Below the pieces are notes generated by a model. The model was not told the origin of the DNA. It worked only from the letters and a program-made list of their open reading frames with translations, and searched no databases. The translations under genes were made by a program, and so were the position numbers. A DNA stretch of 64,000 nucleotides from Sarocladium kiliense (lineage: Eukaryota > Ascomycota > Sordariomycetes > Hypocreales > Sarocladiaceae): positions 868,001 to 932,000 of the forward strand of contig JAUZTG010000042.1 of the NCBI GenBank assembly GCA_030734395.1, read 5' to 3'. Shown here piece by piece: positions 55,350-64,000 of the stretch (its first letter is position 1; the number at the start of each line of letters is the position of its first letter).

Positions 55350-56747
55350 ATGACCCAATCCAAAGACTTCACAGTCGCCGTTGTCGGCGGTGGCATCGCC
55401 GGCCTAACGCTGGCTATTGCTCTTCACCAGCGCAACATCCCCGTCATGGTCTACGAGCGGACGAGCAAGTTCGGCGAGATCGGTGCCGGTGTATCATTTA
55501 CTCCCAACGCCGTTCGCGCAATGCAGGGCTGCCATCCCGGCATTGCTGACGCCTTCAACAAAGTCTGCACTCGCAACGGCTGGGAGTCAAAACAAAAGGT
55601 CTGGTTCGACTATGTTGATGGTGTTGAGTCGCAAACTCGGTTCAGCATCACCAATAACTTGGGGCAGAACGGCGTTTATCGAGCGCATTTTCTGGACGAG
55701 CTGGTGAAGCTTCTGCCTCCGGAGAAGGCGGTGTTCGGGAAGTGCTTGCAGGAGATTGTTGATAATGAAGGAGACAAGGTTATGATGAAGTTCGCTGATG
55801 GCACGGTGGCCTATGCGGATGCAGTCATCGGTTGTGATGGTATCAAGTCCAAGGTTCGCCAGTTCGTTGTTGGCGCAGATCACCCCTCCGTCAAGCCTTC
55901 ATACGCACATAAGTACGCTTACCGAGCCATGGTTCCCATGGACAAGGCCATTGAGGCCGTTGGAGAGGAAAAGGCATTAAATGCCTGTATGCACGTAAGT
56001 CATCCAGTCGAGCCACCCCCAGAAACTCCAAGCTGACAAGAGGTTGAAGATGGGTCAAGGTAGCCACGTACTGACGTTCCCGGTCGAGCATGGCGAACGA
56101 CTCAACATCGTCGCGTTCCATACTACCGAGGAAGCCTGGGAAGACTATGAGCGCACAACCAAACTGTCAACTCGGGAACATGCCTTCCGGGACTTTGCTG
56201 GCTTCGGAACCGACATCCAGAACTTGTTGAAGCTCACAGACGAGCCATTGAACGTGGTACGTAAACCTCTTGGACTTTTTCGAGACAAAACGAGCGGTCC
56301 CTAATCAGGAGTCTTACACAGTGGGCAATCTTCGACCTCGGCGACAACCCCGTCCCAACATTCACGAAAGGCCGCATCGCCATCTCCGGCGACGCAGCCC
56401 ACGCCACATCCCCCCACCACGGCGCCGGTGCCGGTCTCTGCATCGAAGACGGCTTCGTCCTCGCCGAGCTCCTCCAAGACCCCTCCGTCACCCACGCCGC
56501 GGACCTCGCCGCCGTCCTCAAAGTCTTCGACCAGCACCGGAGAGAACGTGGACAGTGGCTCGTTCAGAGCAGTCGGTGGATTGGTGATTGTTATGAGTGG
56601 CAGGCGAAGGGGATTGGGAGGGATTTGGAGAAGATTGAGGCGGAGATTCGGGAGAGGAATGGGATTATTGCGGATTTTGATATTGAGGGGTCGATTGCGG
56701 TTGCAAGGAGGGATTTGCAGTCTGTGTTGGGTGGATCGAAGCTTTGA
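55350..56747 (+). CDS. FAD monooxygenase, salicylate hydroxylase-like
   Basis: 425 residues from exons 55350-55994, 56050-56256 and 56322-56747; all joins are in phase 0. The FAD fold is clear: VVGGGIAGLTLA with the GxGxxG loop, then VYERTSKFGEIGAGV; DAVIGCDGIKSKVR (the DG motif); and GRIAISGDAAHATSPHHGAG (the GD motif). This is the group A flavoprotein aromatic hydroxylase layout. Closest in style are fungal salicylate hydroxylases, which decarboxylate and hydroxylate salicylate to catechol using NADH. A related substrate such as 6-methylsalicylate or gentisate precursors cannot be excluded. The third exon changes from strongly C-ending codons to G/T-ending codons at about 56,560. An intradiol dioxygenase lies convergent and could use the product. 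Confidence 0.9.
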
Positions 56748-57121
56748 GTTGCTTGGGTTTGATGCGTCAGATATTAGAAGGAGGGGTTAGAATACGTTCA
56801 ATACCGATTTGTTTGCCTTCATCTACTATCATGTGCCACAGGCTGCTTCCACTGATAAAGAACAAGGACCGTCGGATGGTAGGATGTCTTGAGCGACACC
56901 TCACCCTGAAGTGCGATTCTTTGAACGGAATGGTGGCTAGAAGCTCAGCTGCACTTGTTCTCCTACAGTCGAGTTGTGAAGAGGACCATCCTGTCAAGCC
57001 GTTTAGCGGCGGGTTCAACCTCTTGTACTTTACAAGGCTAAGCATGCAACGCTGTCTAGTGCGAAGAACTCAACTCATGAGAGAAGCAACATAAGACGGT
57101 AGATGTTCTATTAAACACACT
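56748..57121. other. Intergenic, between convergent 3' ends
   Basis: 374 bp between the monooxygenase (+) and dioxygenase (-) stop codons; presumably 3' UTRs. Nothing else was seen. Confidence 0.6.
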
Positions 57122-58272
57122 CTACGAGACTGGCGCCAACTTCACGTTATACTCCAGCTCCAACTTGGCCTGGTCATCACCCTTCCTCTCAGTGAACTCA
57201 ACTGTGAGATCATCCTTGACAGCAAAGACCGAGTCGTCCTTGAGATACTTGGAGTCCTTATCGAAGATCTGTGTTGTGAGCCCCTTGTAGCCCTCTGCGA
57301 GAGCCTAGTAGAAGGGAGTACTTAGTCAGCTCCCTGTCATACGCTGAGAGCCTGTGGTTCAGCATTAAGGTTTTGCTTACAATGATGTGGATATGGGCCG
57401 GGCGCCACTCATGGCGGTCAAGAAGGGAGAGCAGCTTGCCGCTTGGGCCGTCGTTGGGAATCTGAGGAACCATATGTCAGTGGCGTCCCTTGGCTCGGAG
57501 ATGAGTAGAACTGACTGGGTATGGTGTCGGACGCAAGCAGTAAAGAGAGTACTCCCCATTGCTATCCGTAACGAACTTCCCACGAAGATTGTGCTCTGGT
57601 TGGTTATCGTCCTGCTGCTCATACAGACCTGTAGATTCGTTCAGGTCAGTAAATCTCCTTTATGCTTTTTGTGGAACTAAAGTATCAAGGCGCTGAGCTC
57701 ACCGTTGGTAGAAGCCTGCCACAGGTCGACTGTCGCATTCGCGATAGGCTTGCCCGTCGTAGCATCAGTCACCTTGCCATGCATAAAGACCGGAGAGGCA
57801 TCAGCAGGTGTATTCGATGAGATCGAGCTACCATTAGGTCGAACCGGAGTCTCGCGCCAGAAAGGACCCAAGATAGCTGAAGCGGTGGCAGCATTGCCGC
57901 TCTCCACAGCATTCTGATATGTAATGTCGTCGACCAGCCTGACCATGTCAGCAACTCCATCACATCTTGAGCCTGCAACAAAAGGGATACCCACGACTCC
58001 AGTCCGATGATGTCGCACATAAGCTGTCCCTCGTTGCGCTTGTTGTTGCTCATCTGTCCCGCCCAGTTGATCATCTGCACTGCTGCCGTCCATTCGTCAA
58101 CTGTGAGATTGGTCTCTCTTGCGAAGTCGTGAATGTGCTGGATGAAGACGCCCATGACCTCGCGCATGCGTGGTGATGTTGCTGGGCCCATGGAGTCGAT
58201 GACGTTGGTCGTGAAGTCCTGGCCGAGCTTGCCCCGGTAGGGCTTTCTCTCACTTGATGAGTTTGAAGCCAT
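57122..58272 (-). CDS. Intradiol ring-cleavage dioxygenase (catechol/hydroxyquinol 1,2-type)
   Basis: Fe(III) enzyme that opens catechols between the hydroxyls, giving cis,cis-muconate-type acids. 296 residues from five exons: 58272-57995, 57938-57703, 57628-57516, 57461-57381 and 57304-57122. An N-terminal helical dimer domain (FTTNVIDSMGPATSPRMREV) is present. The catalytic sandwich follows: GPFWRETPVRPNGSSI, VDLWQASTNGLYEQQD (first Tyr ligand), GEYSLYCLRPTPYPIP (second Tyr) and WRPAHIHI (both His). All four iron ligands are intact. Sequence style, including YEQQDDNQPEHNLRGKF, leans to the hydroxyquinol 1,2-dioxygenase branch. A catechol preference would fit the neighbouring hydroxylase, so the substrate remains open. 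Confidence 0.92.
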
Positions 58273-58774
58273 GACGTCTTTTGTGTAGAACTTGATATTG
58301 TGACTGTTCCTGTGATTAGTTGAAGATGGAGAATTTATTAGATCGTAGATGGCTAGCTAATTGTGGCAGAAGATCTAGTGCACCTTCAAGATCGGCTTTC
58401 GCGAAGTTACGCATAACAAAGCTAACAAATGTCCCTTATAGCATTGGTCGACTGCCTGGTGAGCGAATTGGACCCTCGTCATGAACTGGTAATACAGCGC
58501 CGTCGTCGGCCATGGGGATAGCGTCCATGGCGGTGTTCGGGGAGATACCTAAATTGGCGTGGGCCCGGAGAAGTTCGGACTTAGATCCAACCCCGATTCC
58601 CCAGCATTGTCGGAACAGGGACATGTGGCATACAACGAGATTCCGCCATGCCTTACTAATTGACACACAGTATGTCGCCTGGGGAATGCAAATGACAAGT
58701 CCGATGCTGGAGAGGGGCGGGTCTCTTCATGGCCACGGGCGAAATCACGGTCATATGCTTCCATGGGTTTCTCA
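58273..58774. other. Intergenic, upstream of dioxygenase
   Basis: 502 bp holding the dioxygenase promoter and the phosphopantetheinyl transferase 3' side. No gene or clear site was seen. Confidence 0.6.
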
Positions 58775-59694
58775 TCATTGAGGCGATGCAAAAGCCAGTA
58801 TCTCGTCAACATCAAGAGCTTTCCACTCTCCGATTGTGACCGTCTCGCCAGAATTCCCTCGCCTGACGACAGAGCTGACCATGAATCCATCCAGCACGTC
58901 CTCGAGTCTGATCTCCACACCCTCGACTTGCTTCCCATACATCCACGCTCCTTCAACGCCATCCTTGATATCTTCGGGAGGACCGAAACCCCGTATCTCA
59001 AGATCTTTCAACCAGCTTGCTAGTAGTGCCTCACCCGTCATCTTGATGTAGGCTTCACGGAGGCACCATAAGGCGTAGAACCATCGCAATAGGCGATCCT
59101 TTCCCTGTTCCGTCTGGCGGTCAAAGTTCAATGCCTTGAGTACTGTCACTTCTTTCGGCGAGAAGACATCGGCATGAATATCGACATACGACTCCCAGCC
59201 CTCCTTGCTCAAAGTCTCGTGGTCGCGACCCCGCCGCTCCGAGGGGCTGACGATGTCCACTCCAATGGCGAGACCCGGGGGAGGGTTGTAGATCCCGAAG
59301 AGCATGACGAGGCCGTCTTGGTGGGTAACATTGAACAGGAGTGGTTCTGTTCCATCCGACTTCCGGAAGACTGGCTTGGTGTTCGCGTCAGGAAACGCTG
59401 TCGCCTCGTTCCAGGGAACCGCGCAGAAGCGCGAGATGGCGTAGCGTTTGAGGAGCCGGGAGACCAGCGCCATTTTGGCGTCCCGGACTCTCACATAGCG
59501 AAGAACTTCAGCGCGTTCTTGTGGAAGGAGAAGCTCAAGTGTCGTATTTGCCTTGGTCGCACATCAGTTCTGGTGCTTCGCAGGGACAATGTTGGGATAA
59601 AACTCACAGTCTGTGTCAGGTCGGCAGTTTTGGTGGCCGCTGGCCATAGCTGCCGGGTGTCTACAACCCATTGCAGCACAATAGTAGAGTCCAT
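58775..59694 (-). CDS. 4'-phosphopantetheinyl transferase (Sfp/NpgA type)
   Basis: Transfers phosphopantetheine from CoA to carrier proteins of NRPSs, PKSs and the Lys2-type aminoadipate reductase. 287 residues from exons 59694-59608 and 59551-58775. The phase 0 join reads DLTQT-ANTTLELLLPQERAEVLRYV. Family marks are GTEPLLFNVTHQDGLV, then GVDIVSPSER (Mg-binding Asp), FSPKEVTVLKAL and WCLREAYIKMTGEALLA, which is the W-x3-E-A-x2-K motif. A pseudo-twofold length of about 290 residues fits the Sfp class rather than the short AcpS class. It begins a divergent pair with the siderophore transporter, which makes siderophore NRPS activation an attractive role; it may also be the only such enzyme in the genome. 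Confidence 0.93.
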
Positions 59695-60730
59695 GATTTC
59701 CTAAGATATTACCACTGCAATCAATGTACGTGATCACAGCATGTTGATTGTGAGGTCGTGGATCATGACCGTTGCGAATTGAGGTGGTGGTCATGAGAAG
59801 AGGTACAGGGTAGCGTCACATGCAGTTGCGAAGGGCGGACGGTTGAGCGAGAGCAGTACCCACAAGGTAATGTAAAGGTAAGACACCTTATAACCGCATT
59901 TGCTGGCTGAGATCCGACCTGGATGAGATTCATACACAAGAATTGCCCTGGCAAAGGCCTAGTCCCGTCCGCGTTGTGGAGATCCTCCTTACGAAGCTTG
60001 CTCAATTCTCTAGATGTGTTGTGTTGGAGGGCCCGCGACGTACGGGAGACCTTTGAGCCTTCGTATCGAATCCTTAGTTGACCAAGTTTTAGTTAAGACG
60101 AGCTCTCCCGAATGGCAGCCTCTCTAAGTGATGTCGTATCATATGGACTTTCCTTCCCTTGAATGGTACTAAAAAGGAGACGAAATGGTACCGAATGCAG
60201 CTATGGAGTATGTTGACGCGTGGCTCTGACTCTAGTCACCTCGTTGATCGGCCGAGATGGATCCATCAGGTCCACCAATACACGCTGACCAGTCTTTAGA
60301 GCAGGCCTTGTGAGGCAGGGCGCGCCGATGCCGGGAAGTAGGTGGTCCGATACGTGGAACAGATCAGGATCTGATTAGATTGCAGGTGGCCTGGTGGTGC
60401 GGAATCTGATCCGCCAAGTGGCATCCATCTCCACAGTTAGCTCTTGTAAGTGCGATATACCTTACCTACGCTGGTAAGGTAGACGAAGACCCTGGTGTTA
60501 GAAACGTTGTTGGTCAAGGTGCGCACGGGTGACGTTGTGCATGAGCTGATTTGCCGCCTGTGGATACACTTGAGTAATGGAGGAGTGCCTTGTCCTGGCC
60601 TGCAAATGCTATATCATATACCAGAGCCGGCTCGCGCCGCCTCAATTATATCGACCTCACTTTGTATCTGAAATCTTCCAGAAGCTCTGGCCAAACCCCT
60701 GTTCGATTTCTGAGAAGAGACATCTTGAAA
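59695..60730. promoter_or_regulatory. Divergent promoter region, PPTase / siderophore transporter
   Basis: 1,036 bp between start codons. Two ATCTGAT heptamers lie at 60369-60375 and 60404-60410. The first reads ATCTGATTA, one base from the SreA-type iron-repressor site ATCWGATAA known in Aspergillus. Iron control of the transporter is inferred from this and from gene function. Confidence 0.45.
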
Positions 60731-62812
60731 ATGGGCACCAAGAACACTCAATCGAAACCCCTTGGCGAGAAGGACTATCAGAGGTCAGTGGGCGTGGCTC
60801 AGTCAGAATCGCTCAAACGCGCAGGCAGGAAATGGATCATAGCTGCCTTTGTTGGGTAAGTCCTGGCGACAAATAGCCATCAAGAGATATTCAGTCAGGT
60901 TGTCTCGTTCTGACACACAACAGGCTATACCTCTTCACATTCGTAACTTCTTTCAACAAGTACTCGACTTCGACTTACAGTGCATATGCGACAAGCTCAT
61001 TCAAGGAACACTCGCTGCTCAGCGCCTCCCATGTTGTACAGACGATTGCCTCGTTACTCTCGTACCCCATCATAGCCAGGCTCTCGGATGTGAGTATAAG
61101 CGTTTGGTGCGTGCTCATGTCTGGTATAATGACAAGAACCAGATTTTCGGCCGCTTCGAGCTCTTCACCTTCTCCATTTTTCTCACAACGATCTCTCTAG
61201 TTCTACTAGCTGCATGCCAGAACATCGAGACTTACTTCGTAAGCACTCACGGTATCGGACACTTATAAATGTCGTAAAGAAATCCTGACATGGCCACATA
61301 GGTTGGAGGCCTCTTTGATGCCATCGGCGGCGTCGGCTTCGGCATTACGCAGCAAGTCTTCATATCCGACCTGACAACTCTGCGTGATCGTGGAATCTGG
61401 CTGTCCCTTCCCGAAACCATCAGCGCGATCCCGACACTTTACCTTGGAACCATCGTTGCTCAAGCTTTCCTCGATCATTCAACTTGGCGATGGGGCTACG
61501 GCATGTGGGCTATTGTTACTCCAGTTGCAGCTCTACCACTGCTCGCCACGCTGCTCATCCGCAAGGCCAAAGACAGGACCATACCCCAAAATGATGAGGT
61601 CGCGAAGCCGCAGATCTTGAAAGGTCTGCACAGCAGTGACCCATTTTGGAAGAAACTGTACACCGTCTGTTGGATCGAGTTAGACCTCTTCGGATGCCTC
61701 CTGCTCATTGCAGGCTTGTCGCTCATCTTGATTCCCGTCTCACTAACAGGGTCAAAGAACAGTACAGCTTGGGGGAAGGGCAGCTTCATCGCCATGGTAG
61801 TTGTCGGCGCAGTCCTGTTTGCGGCCTTCTTCATTTGGGACGCATTCTTTGCTAAGAAGCCGTTCATCCCTTTCCGTCTCGTGAAGCATAAGACGATTAT
61901 CGCGGCCTGCGCCCTATCCATGCTCGATTTCATGCACTACTCGCTCTTCTCCGTCTTCTTCCCGAGCTATCTTCAAGTCGCGGGACACTTTTCTGCGGGC
62001 CACGCCACTCGCATCGAGTAAGCACGAAATCTTTCCCCCCAGGGGTTTACACAGTAATTAATACCGATACTCTCCAGCAATACTCTACGCGTTTCTTTCC
62101 AGGTCGCATCCATGGTTGGTGCCCTCTGCATGCAAGTCTCCAAACGAGCAAAGCCCTGGGTCCTTGTTGGAGTACCGCTCTGCATTCTCGGTCAGGGACT
62201 GCAGATTTACCTTGTAAACATAGGCGGAACACACCCCGCAAACGAGGCTTCATTCATAACGGCCAAGGCGTTGGTGGGCATTGGCAGGGGCTTCTATCAG
62301 ACAGCTGCTCAGGTAGCCGTTCAGGCCGTTGTGGAACGGCAAGAGGTCGCTGTGGCCACTGGCGTCTTCTTTGCAAGTATGAACTTTGGAGGAGCTATCG
62401 GCACAAGGTAACACCCGTCGCCTGATTGACGTGAGCCTTTGACTGACCCTTTTCTCGCAGTGTGGCTGGTGCTATCTGGCGTTCCAACCTTCTTCACAAA
62501 CTGACGACATATTTACCCGAAGATTCCAAGGTCACGGCTCAATCGATCTTTCAGTCCATCGTCGTGGCGCAGAAATTCGCAATCGGGACGGCGGAAAGGG
62601 TTGCCATCGATCAGGCGTACCGCGAGACGCAGCGACTTCTCGCTATTGCGGCAACTTGCGCCCTCGCTCCCATGATCATCTTCATGTGGTTCATTAAGAA
62701 TGTGGACCTAGTACCTAACAAAGAGGAAGGGGAAAATGGCGTAGAAGAGGAGGAGGGTTCTGAGACACGACGCCAGGCGGAAACCATTTCAAGCGGCGTT
62801 GACAAGGCGTAG
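60731..62812 (+). CDS. MFS siderophore transporter (Sit/Mir family)
   Basis: 594 residues from six exons: 60731-60855, 60924-61089, 61143-61238, 61302-62017, 62078-62407 and 62461-62812. All joins are in frame. It has about 14 predicted helices, the layout of Sit1/Arn and Mir siderophore-iron:proton symporters. Early marks are LYLFTFVTSFNKYSTSTYSA, YPIIARLSDIFGRFELF and FDAIGGVGFGITQQVFISD. A central HYSLFSVFFPSYLQVAGHFS and the ending segment ALVGIGRGFYQTAAQVAVQA are also family-like. The N-terminus (about 40 residues) is cytosolic, with a charged EEEEGSE tail at the other end. The partner esterase gene is convergent, 78 bp away. Which siderophore it takes cannot be told. Confidence 0.9.
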
Positions 62813-62890
62813 TCAGTGTATTTACAAGCTCTACTCAGGGACTGCGGATATAAAGCTGCCGGATTAGTTCCATGAAGAACTCATCCCCAC

Positions 62891-63845
62891 TCAGACTTCG
62901 TACGGCCAGTCCGTGAAGAAGGTCGTCAAGCCTCGACTAAGTGAACAGGCGATTACAGTGCCGTGATCTTCTCCGTCATACACATGGAATGACAGACGTT
63001 GCAGTCTCCCATTCGCCTGCAGTCTCTCATGCATCTCCAAAGAGTCATCTACCATCGTGCGTTCTAGGTGCCGTTTTCTCCTCTCTTCGTACTCATCGTC
63101 ACTCTCGCCCCGTTTCCTTGGAGGATCTTGCTCCTCACCGCCAACGAACATCATAAGAGATGGCTTAGATGTCAACTGTTGACCATGTCTCCTAAACTCC
63201 TCCTCCTCCTGAAGTAGGAATCTGTCATTCCACCAGATGCTAGGACTGCTAGCAATGAAGTAGTCGAAAGCGCCGGGGTTTTGAAATAAAGTGTGTAATG
63301 TGAACAACCCTCCGAACGAGTGTCCATAAAGGGCTTCCTTTCCGGGAAGAGCACTGCGAATCTCGTGTAAGCGTCCATGGACAAATGGACGTACCCTATG
63401 CTGGATGAAATCTGCGAACTCGTCGGCTCCGCCTTCTTCTGGCGCGCAGCCTTTCGAAGGGGGTGTTAGGTCACGCCTCCTCCGAGAGCTGAACAAAAAA
63501 TCGGAATCCGAAGAGATGGGGTAACCGATGGCAACTATAAGGCCAGCTGGCACAGATGCAACAGCGATGTGTCTATGCAGAGCCTCCAGCGCTGAGAAGA
63601 ACAGGGCGTTGCCATCTGTGAGATACCTATTTTGGCCTCAGTTGAGCTAAATGGGGCAAAAGCACATGCCCAAAAAGGAGATCATACAAGATAGGAACTC
63701 TTAAGTCATGCTCTTTCTTCGATTCTTGGCTCGTCCAGACGCGTGGAAAGCCAATTTGGACAATGTACGGCTGGCCCGACGAATCTTTGAGTGTCCAGGA
63801 CTCAGCCGAGGGAATCGTAACCGGGGAACTTTGGGCCAGCATCAT
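62891..63845 (-). CDS. IroE/Fes-like siderophore esterase
   Basis: Alpha/beta hydrolase of 297 residues. Exon 1 63845-63688 and exon 2 63626-62891 join in frame (VPIL-YLTDGNALF). The esterase D/IroE pattern is present: YLTDGNALF early, nucleophile elbow YGHSFGGLF (catalytic Ser), SPSIWWNDRFLL, and the catalytic His in DGEDHG near the end. The family includes bacterial Fes/IroE and fungal EstB/SidJ, which hydrolyse ester bonds of imported ferric triacetylfusarinine- or enterobactin-type siderophores to free iron. No signal peptide is visible, so action in the cytosol is likely. Its convergent neighbour is a siderophore importer, which supports the role. It begins Met-Met; either could start. 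Confidence 0.88.
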
Positions 63846-64000
63846 CCTGTATGAGGGTCATAGGGAGGGAAGTTGTGAATACAGAATGGCTTTGGACGGC
63901 TAAATCGACGCAAGTCGATGTTATATCAGTCGATCAGTAAGTTCTGGAGCATCAAGTTCTTGAAGAGAAAGGCGCAGCTCGACCGATCTCGGCGCAGTTG

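Noticed and set aside
1..64000. CRISPR arrays, operons, bacterial ribosome binding sites
   Set aside because: Spliced eukaryotic genes throughout; no spaced direct-repeat array was seen.

Overview
The window is chromosomal DNA of a filamentous ascomycete (Pezizomycotina). The coding regions are broken by many 47-120 bp GT-AG introns with CTGAC-like branch points. The gene families are typical of moulds: a CFEM/Pth11-type receptor, a Zn2Cys6 activator, a salicylate hydroxylase, an intradiol dioxygenase, a siderophore transporter and a 4'-phosphopantetheinyl transferase. Class or genus cannot be fixed from sequence alone. I rebuilt the exon structures by hand. Every multi-exon model below keeps frame across all junctions, except the 5' end of the large coiled-coil gene.

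Bases 1-21,000 hold the 3' part of the SRP receptor alpha gene, a roughly 2,370-residue coiled-coil protein, a small secreted protein, a Ser/Thr-rich single-pass surface protein and a large, probably myristoylated, disordered protein. Bases 21,000-40,260 are gene-poor. I find a hidden 90-residue cupin gene (23,846-24,204), a PI-specific phospholipase C (27,208-30,094) and a 57-residue two-CxxC protein (34,626-34,857). The rest has no firm gene, although the minus strand near 32.6-33.5 kb looks coding in pieces.

Bases 40,260-48,900 are dense again: CFEM/Pth11-like receptor, dienelactone-hydrolase-family enzyme, signal peptide peptidase, PPIL1-type cyclophilin and an Sgf11-like SAGA subunit.

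Bases 50,100-58,300 form a probable salicylate/aromatic catabolic cluster. It holds a Zn2Cys6 activator, an anion:cation-symporter MFS permease, a salicylate-hydroxylase-like FAD monooxygenase and an intradiol ring-cleavage dioxygenase. Together they could import an aromatic acid, hydroxylate it to a catechol and open the ring.

Bases 58,775-63,845 hold a phosphopantetheinyl transferase (activates siderophore NRPSs and Lys2), a siderophore-type MFS importer and an IroE/Fes-like esterase. This looks like a small iron-acquisition module. No CRISPR array, rRNA gene, convincing tRNA or intact transposon was seen.
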